From positions 27,841,048 to 27,905,047 of the forward strand of contig CM019220.1 in NCBI GenBank assembly GCA_009741485.1: a stretch of 64,000 nt of DNA. The letters run 5' to 3'. The position numbers and the translations under genes are program-made. The DNA is from Malurus cyaneus samueli. Lineage: Eukaryota; Chordata; Aves; Passeriformes; Maluridae. Below, one piece after another: positions 13,201-26,499 of the stretch; positions within the stretch are counted from its first letter, which is position 1, and each line of letters begins with the position of its first letter. The notes under the pieces were generated by a model that was given only the letters and a program-made list of their open reading frames with translations, did no database searches and was not told the DNA's origin.

Positions 13201-16200
13201 CATAGTAACTCTTTCTGAGCTGTGGCTCTTGGCTGTTCTCAAGGGAGGCAAGCCCTGATCCTGTCCAAGTGCGTTTTGAGATGTTTATTGGTGTTACAGT
13301 GCTGAAATATTCTAATACTGATGTTATTAAAGGTCATATTTTCACGAAGGCTATAACTACATTTGATTTGAATGCCTTTGGAAATGTTAGTTCATTCCTT
13401 CTGATAAAGGTGGTACCAGGAGCTTTTGCAGGGGAATCAATTTTGGTACCTGCCAGTGCTTAGTACATTTTCAGTGTTTACAATGGGAGAAAAAAAGAAG
13501 GGGGGAAAAGTGAAAAGTAAGAAGCGCTAACAAGAAATTATTCCTAATCATATTGCTATTCCTGAGGCATAACAGAAGAATTCTGGAAAAATCAAATTGC
13601 AGGATGCAAACCTCGGGTGTCAACTTGTCACCAAGTTACATTTAAAGTGGTTATTAAAATCATTATGCTATCAACCTGTGAAGTTTGGGCACACCAAATA
13701 TAGCAACCTGCGTAATTGCTCAGTGTTTTGCAGTGAGTGAAAGAAAGGCAGGAAGGGAGGTGGGAGTGGAGAGAACGGTGTGCTTTAAAGGTACCCTAAA
13801 AGGACGTTCTTCCTGTGGAGTAAATTATGCATTTGTTGTTCAGTAAGACTTTAGTCTTTGAATATGAAATATTGTATTAGAAAGGCAGCTGCCTGCCTGT
13901 CTACTTAGCTTAGAAATGGCTTTATTGAGATCATCCAACAATGCAGCACAATGCATATTGACATGACCTGGTAGCTCCAACTGCGTAACTGACACTGCTC
14001 TTCTCCTGGGAAATCACATTGAAATGAACTGATATTGCCAATGCCAGTGTCTAGAATACTTAGGGTCAAGTGTCAAAGTGTAATTTCCCATGGGAGTCGA
14101 GGTGGAGAAACTCAGCTGAATTTATTTCAGGTTTATATTTGTATAAGGAACTGGATTCTGATTATCATACTAGAGACTTGGCTGTGAAAAGGCTGTAATG
14201 TGATTCTAGGATAAAAGAGCAAATTACAACATTGCTACAGTAACTATGTAAAGCAGGCAATGAAATGTAAATTCGGGGAGGGGAAGAAAAAGACAAAAAC
14301 CCCAAACCTTCAGCCAATTAGTTTTGAAGAGCACATTTACTCCAAATTGTGTGTTGTCTCCATGAAAATGAAGAATGAGGCAAAAAAAAGTAATTTCTCC
14401 AAATATCATAAAATGTATTTACTTTATTCCTCTGTATTGTTTGTCTCCATTTCGTTAAAACTGGGATGTTCTTTCCTTGTCCTGCACCAGGGATAACATT
14501 GGCTGATGATGCAGAGCTGGCCAGGGCACACTGGGATTTGGTAACTTCACCACATCGTAACTGATGGTTCACTGCATTCAGTGAATTTCACTGAATTTTC
14601 AAGGCACCGTTCAGATTCAATTTGGTTAGGAACTGGAGGACAGTCAGTCTCTTTTGTTTACCTGTTACGTTTCTGGATTAAAAAAATGGCAGAAAGCTCA
14701 GCTGTGAACATTGAAATAATTTACTGAGCGTATTTCTGTCGTCTGTGGACATCATTGCAAATTCTGCTACCTATAAAAAATTTGTGAAAAAGAAAATTAT
14801 AAACTTGATCTCCTTTTCCTCAAATCTAATTTTACAGAGATTAGAGCATTGAGAAATGTGACGGGAGGTTAGCATCTACTATCTTTTTTTCATTTTTTTT
14901 TTAATTCTTGCAATTCTGGCAATTCTTGCCATGTCATGATATGATTCATTAAGACAAACGTGTACTCTTTGGGGAAAGATCTGAGTTGGAGAACATGTGC
15001 ATCATATCCTCTTCCGAGGAGAATCTGTTGAAGGGAGTGGAGTTTTCAGCTGTTGAAAGTGTCTGCATGTGCTCCCTCCTTCCATCTGGCCACAGAAGCT
15101 GCTGGCAGTGGGGCTGTGGATGCATCTATAAGTTTGTGACGTTTGTTTGCAGAATGGAGGCTGATGTTGCATTAATTAGCACAGCTGTTAACGATGCCAT
15201 TAGAGCTACATGTGCACTGGGAAATTCAGGAGCTCTGTCCAGTAGGGAAGTGTGTGGCATCACCACTTTTGTTTCATGTCTCTCTACGTGCCAGTGGTTT
15301 GGTCTGGGAGAAGAATGCAATTAGGGATCCTATAGAGTATGGAATAGCTGCATCCTTCTTTCTGTCTTTTTAATTTTTAACTGAGATACTATTCTTTTCA
15401 CCATCCTGTAAGACTTTCCAGTGGAGCTGTTGTAATCATCAGTTGTACATTTCCTACAAGGGAATTCGATGTACCAACACACATTCCTTTCTGTGTAGAA
15501 GTGTTTTGCCCTCCTATTAATTTATTATTTAATTTTGGGTTGTCTCTATTTAGAACTAGTTAACACATATGTATAGAAGTTATTAATATACCCACTTGTC
15601 CAAACAAATTATTCTGGATACTCTTCCTACTGTGATACGCCGCCATAATTAATTCAGGCACACGTTCAGAAAAATTAAGCTTTTATATAAGGTTAGCAAG
15701 ATATTTGTGACATACCCCTCTGAAAAAACCCAAGCTCCAACACCAGGCTGATACATTTGCCCACTAAATGCAATCGGTTTTTATCCTTCCCTGGCTGTCC
15801 CTAACAAAGCCATATCATTTAGTGCTTAAGTTTATAGCTGGTTCAGTGTCAGATGTGTCCTTGTCCAGAAATACATCCCTGTTTTTTGTTTTTATTTTCC
15901 CCCATAACCTGTACTCTGATTCTGCCTCATTTTCCATTGACTGGGCCATTCCAAAGGCTATGGCAAATGCCACAGGGCATGTCCAGGTCCAGCTGAATTT
16001 GCATGGAAAAAGGAGCACTGCTGCCTTCTATGTATGACACACCTGCAGAGCCTGGCTCATCTAATTTGGCAAAACGGGAAAGCTCATCCCAAAAATTCTA
16101 ATGAGAACTTGCTTTTTGTGTGTTTCTGGAGCAGTGTTAGATAGAAATGAGCAGAGTGGACCCTGTGATGAGTGTAAGATTTATAATTTAGGTTCTTCAC

Positions 16201-17257
16201 GCTTGCAGAGTGAAATATGAAGATATTTCAAAAATACCTTCCTGAAGATACTTTTCATGTGGTGTCAGTTGCAGGTGCAGGAGGGAAAGCACACTGAAAT
16301 CCAGAACCACAAATCCTGAAGGCTGTGGAAGCCTTCAGCCCTTACTTCTTAAGCCTTTAACTGCTTTTGAATTTTTTTTTAATATGATCCATCCCACCCA
16401 GATGTAATGAGGAGCTCCTGGGTGGTTTGATCTTCTTTCTTTGCTGATGTGAGACAGACGTGTGTGCAATTTTCACTCTGTATTAAGGGGCTGTCAGACT
16501 CAATCTGTGTTGACCAAAATCCTATATTACGATGTCACAGTCTCATATAATAATCACCTTTTATGTCTGTGCATTGATATTTAAACTGGACCAAAAAGAG
16601 CTTTCAAGCTTCTTAATTTTCTACAAAGGAAGACTCTGTATTTTTCTGATCTCTTGTAAAAAGAAAAACACTAAAACCCCAATAATAATGCAGCACGGAA
16701 GACCTCTTCTAGTATTAGGTCTTTATCTAGATTTTTCAAAAATAATGAAAAATCTCATTTAGTTGACTGTATCTCTTATTTCTAGAGTCTTCTGATTGGT
16801 TACTTCATTGTCACCACAATACTGAAGATTTCTGCCTTTTTTTTGCCTGGAATTCTGTGGTTTCTTGGCATCTCATTCTTGAAGGCAAACTGTCCTTTTC
16901 CGTTTGTTTGTTCAGTCCCAGCCCCAGTGGATGGATCTTACTGGCATTCCATCATTACATCATTATAGATGTAAAATATTGTCATTAAGGAAGTGACTGA
17001 AGTAGCAGACTTTTCTTATAAAATCTCAGGCAAAGTCAGCCCACAATAAATTTTAGCATTTGCCATATGACATCAGTTTAAGAAAGCTGATTTGCAGCTT
17101 CTGTGAGTAGCTGTCAGAGATAAAACTTTCCCTTTATCTCTCAGCTAATATGAAGCTTTGTTCTAATACAAAAATCATGTGAAGATTGTAATTATACAGA
17201 AGCAAATAACTAAAAAAGATGCCCATCTTCTTTGGAAGGGAGGAAAAAGAAATTCAA

Positions 17258-17368
17258 GGTTTTGACAAGCTGGCCTAGTGGAAGTGTCTTTGCTGATGGC
17301 ACGGGGTTGGGATGAGATGATCTTTAAGGTCCCTTCCAACCCACACCATCTTCCCATTCTAAATTGTG
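17258..17368 (+). mobile_element. Short CR1 LINE 3' tail
   Basis: The last ~110 bp of a CR1 element: CTAGTGGAAGTGTC, GATGGCACGGGG, then GGATGAGATGATCTTTAAGG and TCCCTTCCAACCCACACCAT with a remnant of the terminal ATTCTA repeat. It lies about 340 bp upstream of LTR copy 2. Confidence 0.88.
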
Positions 17369-17705
17369 CCATGTTTATGCTGTTTCCATTAGTTTCGAGC
17401 TTAATTTACATTAGTTGTTCAGATTGTACCTAGAAAATCACAGAAACTGTTAAAGCCAGCAGGGTAACCTTTTTGTTTCGGTGAAATAAAGGCAGAGTTG
17501 GAGGGCATGGCTGAACTCAGGAGGTGGAAGTTGCTTGGGAAACTATACACAGTGCAGCAGTGGGAATAAAAGATAGGGCTTTCTTGGTGTGGGTGTTTGG
17601 TTACATGAGTTTATAAGTTTATTGATGAAAAGTTCAAATTCCCTTTGGAGTCAGTGGTTCAGAGGAGTGGGTGGTGTGTTGGTGGGTGGGTGCATGAGGG
17701 CTCTC

Positions 17706-18147
17706 TGATGCCTTAGGATTTTAGCTTCCATATTTTCATGTATCTGTAATCCTGTAATTCTCTAGTGGATAACTCCAGACTCCACAGACAGTGCTGAGCT
17801 CCTGCTCTCCCATTTTTAGACAAAACAATTCCTCTCCAGCCCCAAACTCAAGGACACCTCACTGGGCCAGGCCCCAAGTGATGGAAACAGCAGAGAATTG
17901 GGGGAGCCAAGTTGGAGTGAATGACTGCATTGGCTGAGCTGCAATTGGAGGATTCAGCCCCGATGTGCAAATGGACAAAAGTGAGAAAGGGTGAAAAACC
18001 CGTGAGCCATTGTCCATTGTGGGTGCAGCCCCTGGATGGGCTGGGACTGCCCTGAATGTACCTGAAGGCCCTTAAATAAGTAGAACTGCTTTTTATTCTC
18101 TTAATTTTGTCTAGCCTCTGTTTTACGTAAGCCCAATTTGGGCATCG
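17706..18147 (+). mobile_element. Solo LTR of an endogenous retrovirus-like element, copy 2
   Basis: A 442-bp block begins TGATGCC and ends GGCATCG, where the terminal CA has probably mutated to CG. Flanks are CTCTC (17701-17705) and CTCTG (18148-18152), fitting a 5-bp target duplication with one change. It is the reverse-oriented partner of 8941-9375. Near its 3' end TTAAATAAG is followed by AGAACTGCTTTTTATT, which could be a TATA or poly(A) signal region. No gag, pol or env frame is adjacent, so it is a recombined solo LTR. Confidence 0.8.
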
Positions 18148-21100
18148 CTCTGGGCTCCTCGATTCCTTTGGAAGGCTCATTTGTAGGAATCTGAGTATCT
18201 GCTGAGGTCTGTTGCCTTGCTGTGCCCTTCTGGTTCTCAGCCAGATGTAATTGATTGCAGCATTTTAGCATTTCCTGCGCTATTCTTTGCCTTTGCTCCT
18301 TGAGGTGGTGCTGCTTAGACATATTGGGGGAGGGAGAAAGGAAAGCGACAACAAATTATCCATTTCCTTTTGCCAGTTAATTTTATCTTCTCAAGTTTGG
18401 CTTCATCAGCTGTAATTTGATAGCCACGAAGCATCTCAAAAACCTGTTTGCTTTGGGGCAATAAATGTTCTTGTAGCCAACTATTCATTGAGATTGAGCA
18501 CTCAAGATGCTTGCTCAGCCTCTCTGGGCTGGAAATGCAAATACTGAATAAATGTCCAGGGTGAGCAGTGGTTTCTGAAGAGTGAGTGTGGCTGTCTGAG
18601 GCAAACAGCCCAGGCTGATGATGTGCATCAGTCTCCCGCCCTGCACTTGACCCCAACACGTTTTGGGGCAGGCAGGCCCCCCTTCCTTCATCACTGCCAT
18701 TGTTAAAGACAGTGGACTTGGTTCTTGCTGAGGTCAGACACATCAAATGCAGTGGGACATCAGCCTGGTCAGATCTAAATTGCTTGCTGCACCAATTTCT
18801 AGCTGTATTGTAGTTTAATATCAAATCTCCTGGTTTCCTTGCAGGTGTGAAAGGTGCATGTGGTGTCAGGGGAGCAGAGGGGGAGAAAAATGGTGAGGAG
18901 TGAAGTTTTCAGCCACTTGATTACTGATCTGAACTTCCAGACCAGGGAGAGCTGTGTAGGCATGGATTGCAAAGCTCTGCCATTTACTGACTGAATTTAC
19001 TGGTTTAAAATAGTTATTTTAACAAGTTTTGTGAAAGAAATGTTGGTGATGCAGTAATACAAGCATTCAGTACTTCTGTGAAAACACAAAATGCCTGTTC
19101 AGCAACCTTTCAGAAAAATATCAGCATTTCAAGACAGTCACATCTTTTAAAATAGACTGTTGAGCGGGTTCCATGATCCTGTGGGAGCTCTGCAGACAGA
19201 AATCTGCTGAACAATATCAGTTCTTACTTCTGTCTGACTATAGCCTGGTGCTATATTTGTACTTAATGTTAAAGCTCCCAAAACTGCAGCTCTTGTCCCA
19301 AATATGTAATATCACATTTTGAACAATATAAGGGGCTGCATATTGGGTCTTAAGGTTGCTTTTGGAAAGCTAAACTCTCGTAACTCTTAGCTTGCTTGCT
19401 GTTTTTGTGAGCATCATGTTGCAGGAAAATATTATTGACCAAAATGCTGTTCGTGTGTTAGGGCTGGTCAGTCTTACAGAAATTAAATGCTTTGCCCCAG
19501 GTGCTTCCCCCATATCTAGACAAAGAAATAACCAAAAGGTTGTGCTTGAAAATGGGGACATCATTGTAATTCCCCAAGACTGAATGTGCATATCTTTAGT
19601 TACTTACTTGAAGGTCTCAAGTTTCCCTGAGAGATCTGGTTCTAACAGGTTAGATTATATCATTTGGAAAAAAATTGCTTCCCAACATAAAAGCTATATA
19701 AACTCACAAATAGAATTTCATGCATATAGAGCAGAGAAGAAAATGCAAACATTGTAAGTTTGGTATTCAACAGATCCTGTTGATGGAGAGTTTAGAGGGG
19801 TTTTTTTTTGCTTTGATGTATTACAGATTTTATCAGTCTCGCTCAAATCTGTGAATTATATGCTAAAGAAAGTTAGTGTCTGTAGTTCATCAGCACTTTT
19901 CTTTCCCTAACTCAGTCTGTTCTCTTCTATTGAGAAGCTTTTCTTTGCTGTTCAAAATAGACTGAATCTGTGCTCTGCCAAACAATTGGAATAGGAGGCG
20001 GCTGAGAGAACAGCCCTTAGTTTTCCCCTGTTACCTGGATATAAATGGCAAGGAAAAACCAGCTTCAATGGGCTTTAGAAACATGTGTGAAATGACGGAA
20101 GAAAGACTGCCAGGAGACCTCCTTCACTCGGTTTGTGTTTGAGAAAAGCTGCCTGAGAGCCCACCCATGCACACGCCCTGGGAAGACAGCTCGTTTTTGT
20201 GCTTTAATAAGTGGAAAGGTAAGCGCTGTTTTCCATGTGGGTTTTGGCAACCGCTCAGCCTTTCATTCACACTTGTTTTGTCACTCTGCAAGAGAGCTGC
20301 AGCATGCTTGGGACTCTTGGAACCTTGACAGAAAAAGTAACTAATGCCCCAAGCATGGCAATCCTGCTGTTTCAGGAAAAGGCTTTTTGCAGCCTGTACC
20401 TTAAATAGCTGAATGAAATGGCAAGGAGCTATTGCAGCCATTGTTCAGCACTAATACAGGAGGCTTGATTGCTGTAACACCAAATGCCCTTGAATATGTG
20501 TAGGTTCAAACCATTTTTCTAGGTACTCTTACAGTTTGTGTTTGCACATTTTAAATAAGGAAATCTTCTCCTGCTGAAGACATCACTTATAACCGACTGT
20601 TGCTGATACATGTAATTCAATATTATAAACCTGGAGTAAGTCCAATCTGAAGTGCAGTCTTTAAAATGATGCTAAGCTACATCTGTTGAAATGAAATACA
20701 TGAAATTGCTTTTCCATGATGAATGTAGGCATGGATGATTTCTTTTTTTAAGATAAAGATAAAATTAAAGTTGTTCTTTGTATTCACTCTGCTGTTTCCA
20801 TACCAAAACTCATGAAAAGACCACACGGTAATCAACTGGTGGTGTCAGCTATTGCATAAGTGCAGCTTTTGCAGTACATCATTAGTTTGATTCAGGTCAG
20901 GTGGGCTGAAATGAAACCATGTGAAGCAGGTCTCATTTTGTGTGGCATTTAACAAGTGTGAGACGATAATTGCTGTCACTGAAGCATGACTGCTTTTGTA
21001 ATGAATACTTTCTGCCAGCGGTCAGAGTGTGTAGCTCTGTATGCGTAACACAACATGCTTTAATCTTAAAATAATTAGTAAATTTGCAATTGAATTTATT

Positions 21101-24100
21101 GTTCAATGAAGTTGTATTTCACAGAGGCTCTGGCTTCTACAGTCAAATGACCAATGTTTGCTTTTAATTACATAGCTCTGGAGAGATCCTGCACACCTTT
21201 TCCTGTGACAGGTTGTGCTTCCAGACAGTTCTGTAGATAATCAGATCTGGAGAGCACGGGTTTTAATCGGTCAGAGAAGTTAAGGGTTCGCCCAGCACAT
21301 CACATTTTCTCCCCCGTGCTGTTCAGTCAAATCCCTGTTATCTGATTTTACAGTGGCTTTAGTGTGGCCCTCTTGTATTTAGGTGGGATTGTTTGACTTC
21401 CTCGCCTTTCCATTGATCCTGCCCGCTGACGATACCGGTGTCACCTTTCTGCTCGTGTGCAGTCAATACCTTCAGCAGTAGATTAAGAGCTACTCCCCTC
21501 TGCCTGGAAAAAACAACTTCAAGAGTGTGGCTTTGTCTGCTGGTGCTCCTGTGGCAAAGCAGAACTGGTGGGATGCTCCTCAGTGAGTGCGAGGGCTGCA
21601 GGAAGGTTGTCAGGTCTCTTCTAACATTAATAAATGCCAATGTTTGCCATGATTCTCTGTCCAAAAATCCTTCCCCCCAACCTCAACCTAGTGTTGAAGT
21701 GCTAAAATGCAAAACTAGAAGTACAAATGTGTATGTATATAAAATCATGGATGTGTGTGTCACTTTTGAAAAAGGAACAAAATTTAAAGTCTAAAATTTT
21801 GTCGTCAAATATAATCAGAGATTTTTTTTGAAGCATTATTTTAATGTTCCAGAGATACCAACCCAAACCAAAACATAATAATAAATCATAATAAATATTA
21901 TTTTAACCAAAACAATAAAAACCCCACAACAGAACCTTCTCAATATGAGGAAACTTTGAAGTGAGATAGGAAATGCCATGTTTTGTTGGACTGGAGTGTG
22001 ATTTATGTATTTTTTCAAGAACAGTACTGCCTGTCCTTCTGAAGTGGTCATCTGCCCAAAACAAAGACTGAAGCAACTAACACTAGTGCGAGGGAGCTCT
22101 GAGATTATGCAAGTGGACATGTAAATATTAAGAATTTGCATTTTTATTTGCATACTGTTGAGCTGTTTTGCCTACTACTTCTCTATTAGTTTTAAGTGCT
22201 ATTTCAAAATGCTTTATTTCACAATTGCTTGTGTGACATAAAGAATACTATTGTTAGCATCAGATAGGCAGGAAGAAAAGTATTTGTTAATGGAAAAAGT
22301 AAAAGTTTCATGCTAGTAAACACCAATTTACGAGAGAGAATAGTGTAGGAAAGCTTTTTAAAAGGTCAGTGAATTTCTGTGAAATCGTTCTATTCTGATG
22401 GCCTTCAAAATTAAGTGTGCAAGGTGAGTATTAAAAACTGTGTGTTCAGTGGCTGAGTTGCCATTTGAAGCAGAGGTCAAACAGTTGGGCCCCAGGAAGA
22501 GAAAAGAGTGGAAACTTTTGCTTCTTCCTTTCCTGTCAGTAAGGTGTTGGTCACTTGGGGTGACGTGGGGGTGCTCCCTTGGTTGGAGCTGCCTTTGGGG
22601 AGCACCCCTGCTTGTGGGCTTGCTCTTCACATCAGCCCTTGCTGCAGGTTTTCATTTCCATGCAGATGGATGCTGGATTGAGTCTGCCAAAGAAAGATTT
22701 TCTTTTAATAAAGGCAAAAATCAATACTTCAGCAGCTTGCTTGAAAAGATTGTGACGGAATTATTTTAAAGACCCAAAGCAATGACCACCATCGCATCTT
22801 CTCTGTTTGCATCACTGGCTCACTTGTGATTACTGAGCTGGAAAGACCAGTTTTAAGGTGGTGGGAGCACAGCCATCAAAAAATGTCTGAAAAACCTCAC
22901 AAATTCAGGACGCAGAAAAAAATTATTATAATCAACAGCTGTGTCTCACATTCTCAAGGAAAGACTCCAGATAAAAGCAGGATACTGCTGAGCATTGATT
23001 CTTTTCTATGTGTTTTCAAGCCTTTTTGAGGACATAAATTGTCATTCCCTTCCTGCTAAAATCTGTATTTTTCTACTATTATTGTTAAGGCATTTTTAAA
23101 AAGAGAAGATTGCTAACAGCTGCAGTGCCGGTTAAATTTTTGTATCAACATTATAGGGATGACTAATTTATTTTAATTTTAATCTGGTTTAGAATAGAAT
23201 GACCTTTTCTTTGCTTTGTATTAAAATCCCTTCCTTGAAAAATTAATGTTTTTCTCCAGGCTGCATGTATTGATTATCAGTGCTGGTATTTATTCATAAT
23301 TAGACATACGGTAGGGAAGAAAACCATTTTTAAATCTTGATCTAAAGCCTTTTGGCATTTTTATTCCACTGTCTTTTGATAATAACTCTTATAAGCCTGT
23401 AAACAGAGGATCTGTGCTTTCCAAAGAGCTGTAAGAAAAGCAAATGGGCCCAACTGGTATTAGTCTAGTTTTAAATTTTGGGCTCACCCCCTCCAAAGGA
23501 TTGTGGCTGATACAGAAGTGCAGTCAGTTGTTTTGTTGTGACTTAGGGCAGTCTCTACATGAAAATGCAACTTTGATCACAACGGTATCTGCACAAATTC
23601 CAGCCAAGAACCAGCTTTATTCTGATTTTTGATATTAAAATTACAACTTTGTTTTCAGGAAAGTAATTATTTCCCTTTTTTTTTCCCTTTTCCTTTTTTT
23701 TTTTTTTTTTTTTAATGTTACATAAGAAAGACTCGAGCAGCCAAATATTAGAAAGATTAGAAAGAAGCAATTTGGCTTAGAAAGAGCTATATAGATTGTG
23801 GAGGGTGACAGAAGCTGTCAGTATTGATTTTCTGCCACTTTCCTGTCTGACCTTTTGGATTGCAGCGGGCACTCTTAAGAGGATTTAGCTTGTACCAAAT
23901 TAAAGATATCACAGAACAATTGTTGACTCACATTATGGGGAACTGCTGAGCTCTGCTGCCGTCAGCGCAGGGCCATGGCCATTACTTGATTTAATGTGCT
24001 CTTGTAGATCAAGTTGTTTGAAAAGCTGCTGATGAAAACAAGGTTAATGATGATAAATGAAGTTGCCGTCTACTTTATTTTTACTCATATATATATGTAT

Positions 24101-25583
24101 TTAAACATATGATTTTAAACATACAATTTTAAATTTTTGCTTATGAAATTTTAAATGCAAAGGGTTCAGCTATATAACCAAAAACTTTGATGAAGCAATG
24201 CACATGTCTAAAAGCTTCATTTGCATTGTTGTGGATGAAATTGGAACAAAACCCCCTAAGTGCTTTGTCTTCATTTAACACCTCCTGGCAGCAATTTGAC
24301 ACAAAACTTCCATGTGAGCACAATCTGCTCAGTACCCTTCTACCCTGTTTGGAGGAAATAAATTGCTCGTCTGGAGTAGTTCAAATGCTTTAATCTCTTT
24401 TAATCTTCATGAAGTATTTTACCATATGATGGGAACTCCGTTTGTGGAAATAGTTCCTTTTTCACTGGATGCCCAGTATGCCTGTAATAAATACAGAAAA
24501 ACAATAAATAGGTGAACTCCTTGTAATTGCTAGCACAGTTTTAGGAAGCAGTGTGTCAGTATGAAGTGTTTTGTCTGACAAACCTGGATTAATGTGTTTT
24601 AAATTTAAGTTTAAGCATTGCCCAGGAGTGTTGATCAGGAAGAGCTGTCAGTGCCGGGTGTGGGTGGGGGAATTGCCGTGCTCTGCCCCTGTGTCTGTTG
24701 ATGTATATGTTACGTGAAATGGCCAACCCATGTCAGCCTAAATTGGCAGAGAAGCAAAGAGCTCAAGAGTGTGTGTGTATTTCAATAATGTGGGGTCTAA
24801 TGGAAAAGAAAACCAGGCTGCACTGTGAGGATACTGCTCATTCGTGTTGTAGGATGCTCACTTGAGTCTCAAGCCCAGAGGAAATCAGCCTGTGCTGCCG
24901 CTGCTTGGCTGTGCTCTGCTTTGCTGGAGAACAAAGTCTGAGATCCAAAGACCTTTAAGCACTGGGTATACAGATATTTTTGTCCACTTGCTGCTACTTA
25001 GCATCACTTTTTTGAGTAGGCTGTGCTAAGCTCTGTACCCAGACTGTCAGGGTTTTGTTTCTTCTACAAATAGCCATATTGTGTTGATACAAAATTTTGT
25101 TGTTTTACTACTAACTGCAGCTAAGCTGTAGTCCTGTTGGGGTGACTCCTGTATCAGCCTCATTGCAGATACCCCTGCTTTGTAACAAAAATGATTATCA
25201 GGTTCTGTGAAAAACAAAGTTCACTCTCCTGTGAAAATTTAAAAGTTTAATAAATGACAGTAGGGGACAGAATGCAAAAGGATACGGTGTCTGAGGGGCC
25301 ACTGGGTGCTTGGCAGTTTGCCAGAAGCACACCTGCTGTTGACAGAGACTTCTTTAAATACATTTAATCTTGCATCAGCTTAATGCTTATTCATAGACAT
25401 TTATGCATATTTAAACTTTTCCAGGAACTGTTTAACATGGATGCACCTTTTCAGAGCATGGACAGTGATGACGTTTATGCTCCTGGGGTCGTGTGTGTGG
25501 CCCCTATTCCGTAGTTTCAGCAGATGGTCCTTGTTCATGGGAAGTGTCCATAGCCCCTGATGGGTCACGCACCCCTGGGCTGT

Positions 25584-26499
25584 GCATGCAGGTGTGATGT
25601 CTGAAGGTTGGTGTCCATGCAGGTGTGATTGTCTGAAGGTTGGGTCCATGCAGGTGTGATTGTCTGAAGGTTGGGTCCATGCAGGTGTGATTGTCTGAAG
25701 GTTGGGTCCATCAGGTGTGATTGTCTGAAGGTTGGGTCCATGCAGGTGTGATTGTCTGAAGGTTGGGTCCATGCAGGGTGATTGAAGGTTGGGGTCCATA
25801 CAGGTGTGATTGAAGGTTGGGTCCATGCAGGTGTGATTGTCTGAAGGTTGGGGTCCATCAGTGTGATTGTCTGAAGGTTGGGTCCATGCAGGTGTGATTG
25901 TCTGAAGGTTGGGTCCATGAGGAGGTTGGGGTCCATGCAGGTGTGATTGAAGGTTGGGTCCATGCAGGGTGATTGAAGGTTGGGGTCCATACAGTGTGAT
26001 TGTCTGAAGGTTGGGTCCATGCAGGTGTGATTGTCTGAAGGTTGGGTCCATGCAGGTGTGATTGTCTGAAGGTTGGGTCCATGCAGGTGTGATTGTCTGA
26101 AGGTTGGGTCCATGCAGGTGTGATTGTCTGAAGGTTGGGTCCATGCAGGTGTGATTGTCTGAAGGTTGGTGTCCATGCAGGTGTGATTGTCTGAAGGTTG
26201 GGTCCATGCAGGGTGATTGAAGGTTGGGGTCCATGCAGGTGTGACTGTCTGAAGGTTGGGCTCCATGAAGGAGGTTGGGGTCCATGCAGGTGTGATTGAA
26301 GGTTGGGGTCCATGCAGGTGTGATGTCTGAAGGTTGGGGTCCATGCAGTGTGATCTGAAGGTTGGGGTCCATGCAGGTGTGATTGTCTGAAGGTTGGTGT
26401 CCATGCAGGTGTGATTGTCTGAAGGTTGGGGTCCATGCAGGTGTGATTGTCTGAAGGTTGGGGTCCATGCAGGTGTGATTGTCTGAAGGTTGGGGTCCC
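25584..26499. repeat. Minisatellite, about 31 copies of a 31-32 bp unit
   Basis: About 916 bp of head-to-tail units built from GTCTGAAGGTTGGG followed by TCCATGCAGGTGTGATT. Counting the GAAGG/GAGG-GTTGG core gives about 31 copies. Variants include units lacking TGTC (GATTGAAGG, six cases), GGGG versus GGG or GGTG at one position, and two copies with CATGA(A)GGAGG. Copies at the right end are mostly the 32-bp GGGGTCC form; the left and middle are mostly the 31-bp form. The unit lacks stop codons on the minus strand in all three frames, producing spurious ORFs of 380, 323 and 227 codons with repeating His-Thr-Cys-Met-Asp-Pro. Unit length and copy number are measured on this sequence and may be collapsed or expanded by assembly. 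Confidence 0.97.

Noticed and set aside
18101..18824. Minus-strand ORFs of 73 and 169 codons next to LTR copy 2, considered as retroviral gene remnants
   Set aside because: No gag, pol or env motif is visible. The first ORF runs into the LTR itself, and flank duplications just outside the LTR indicate a solo insertion.
25584..26499. Possible CRISPR-like array
   Set aside because: Units are contiguous with no unique spacers, length drifts between 31 and 32 bp, and the context is a vertebrate intron.
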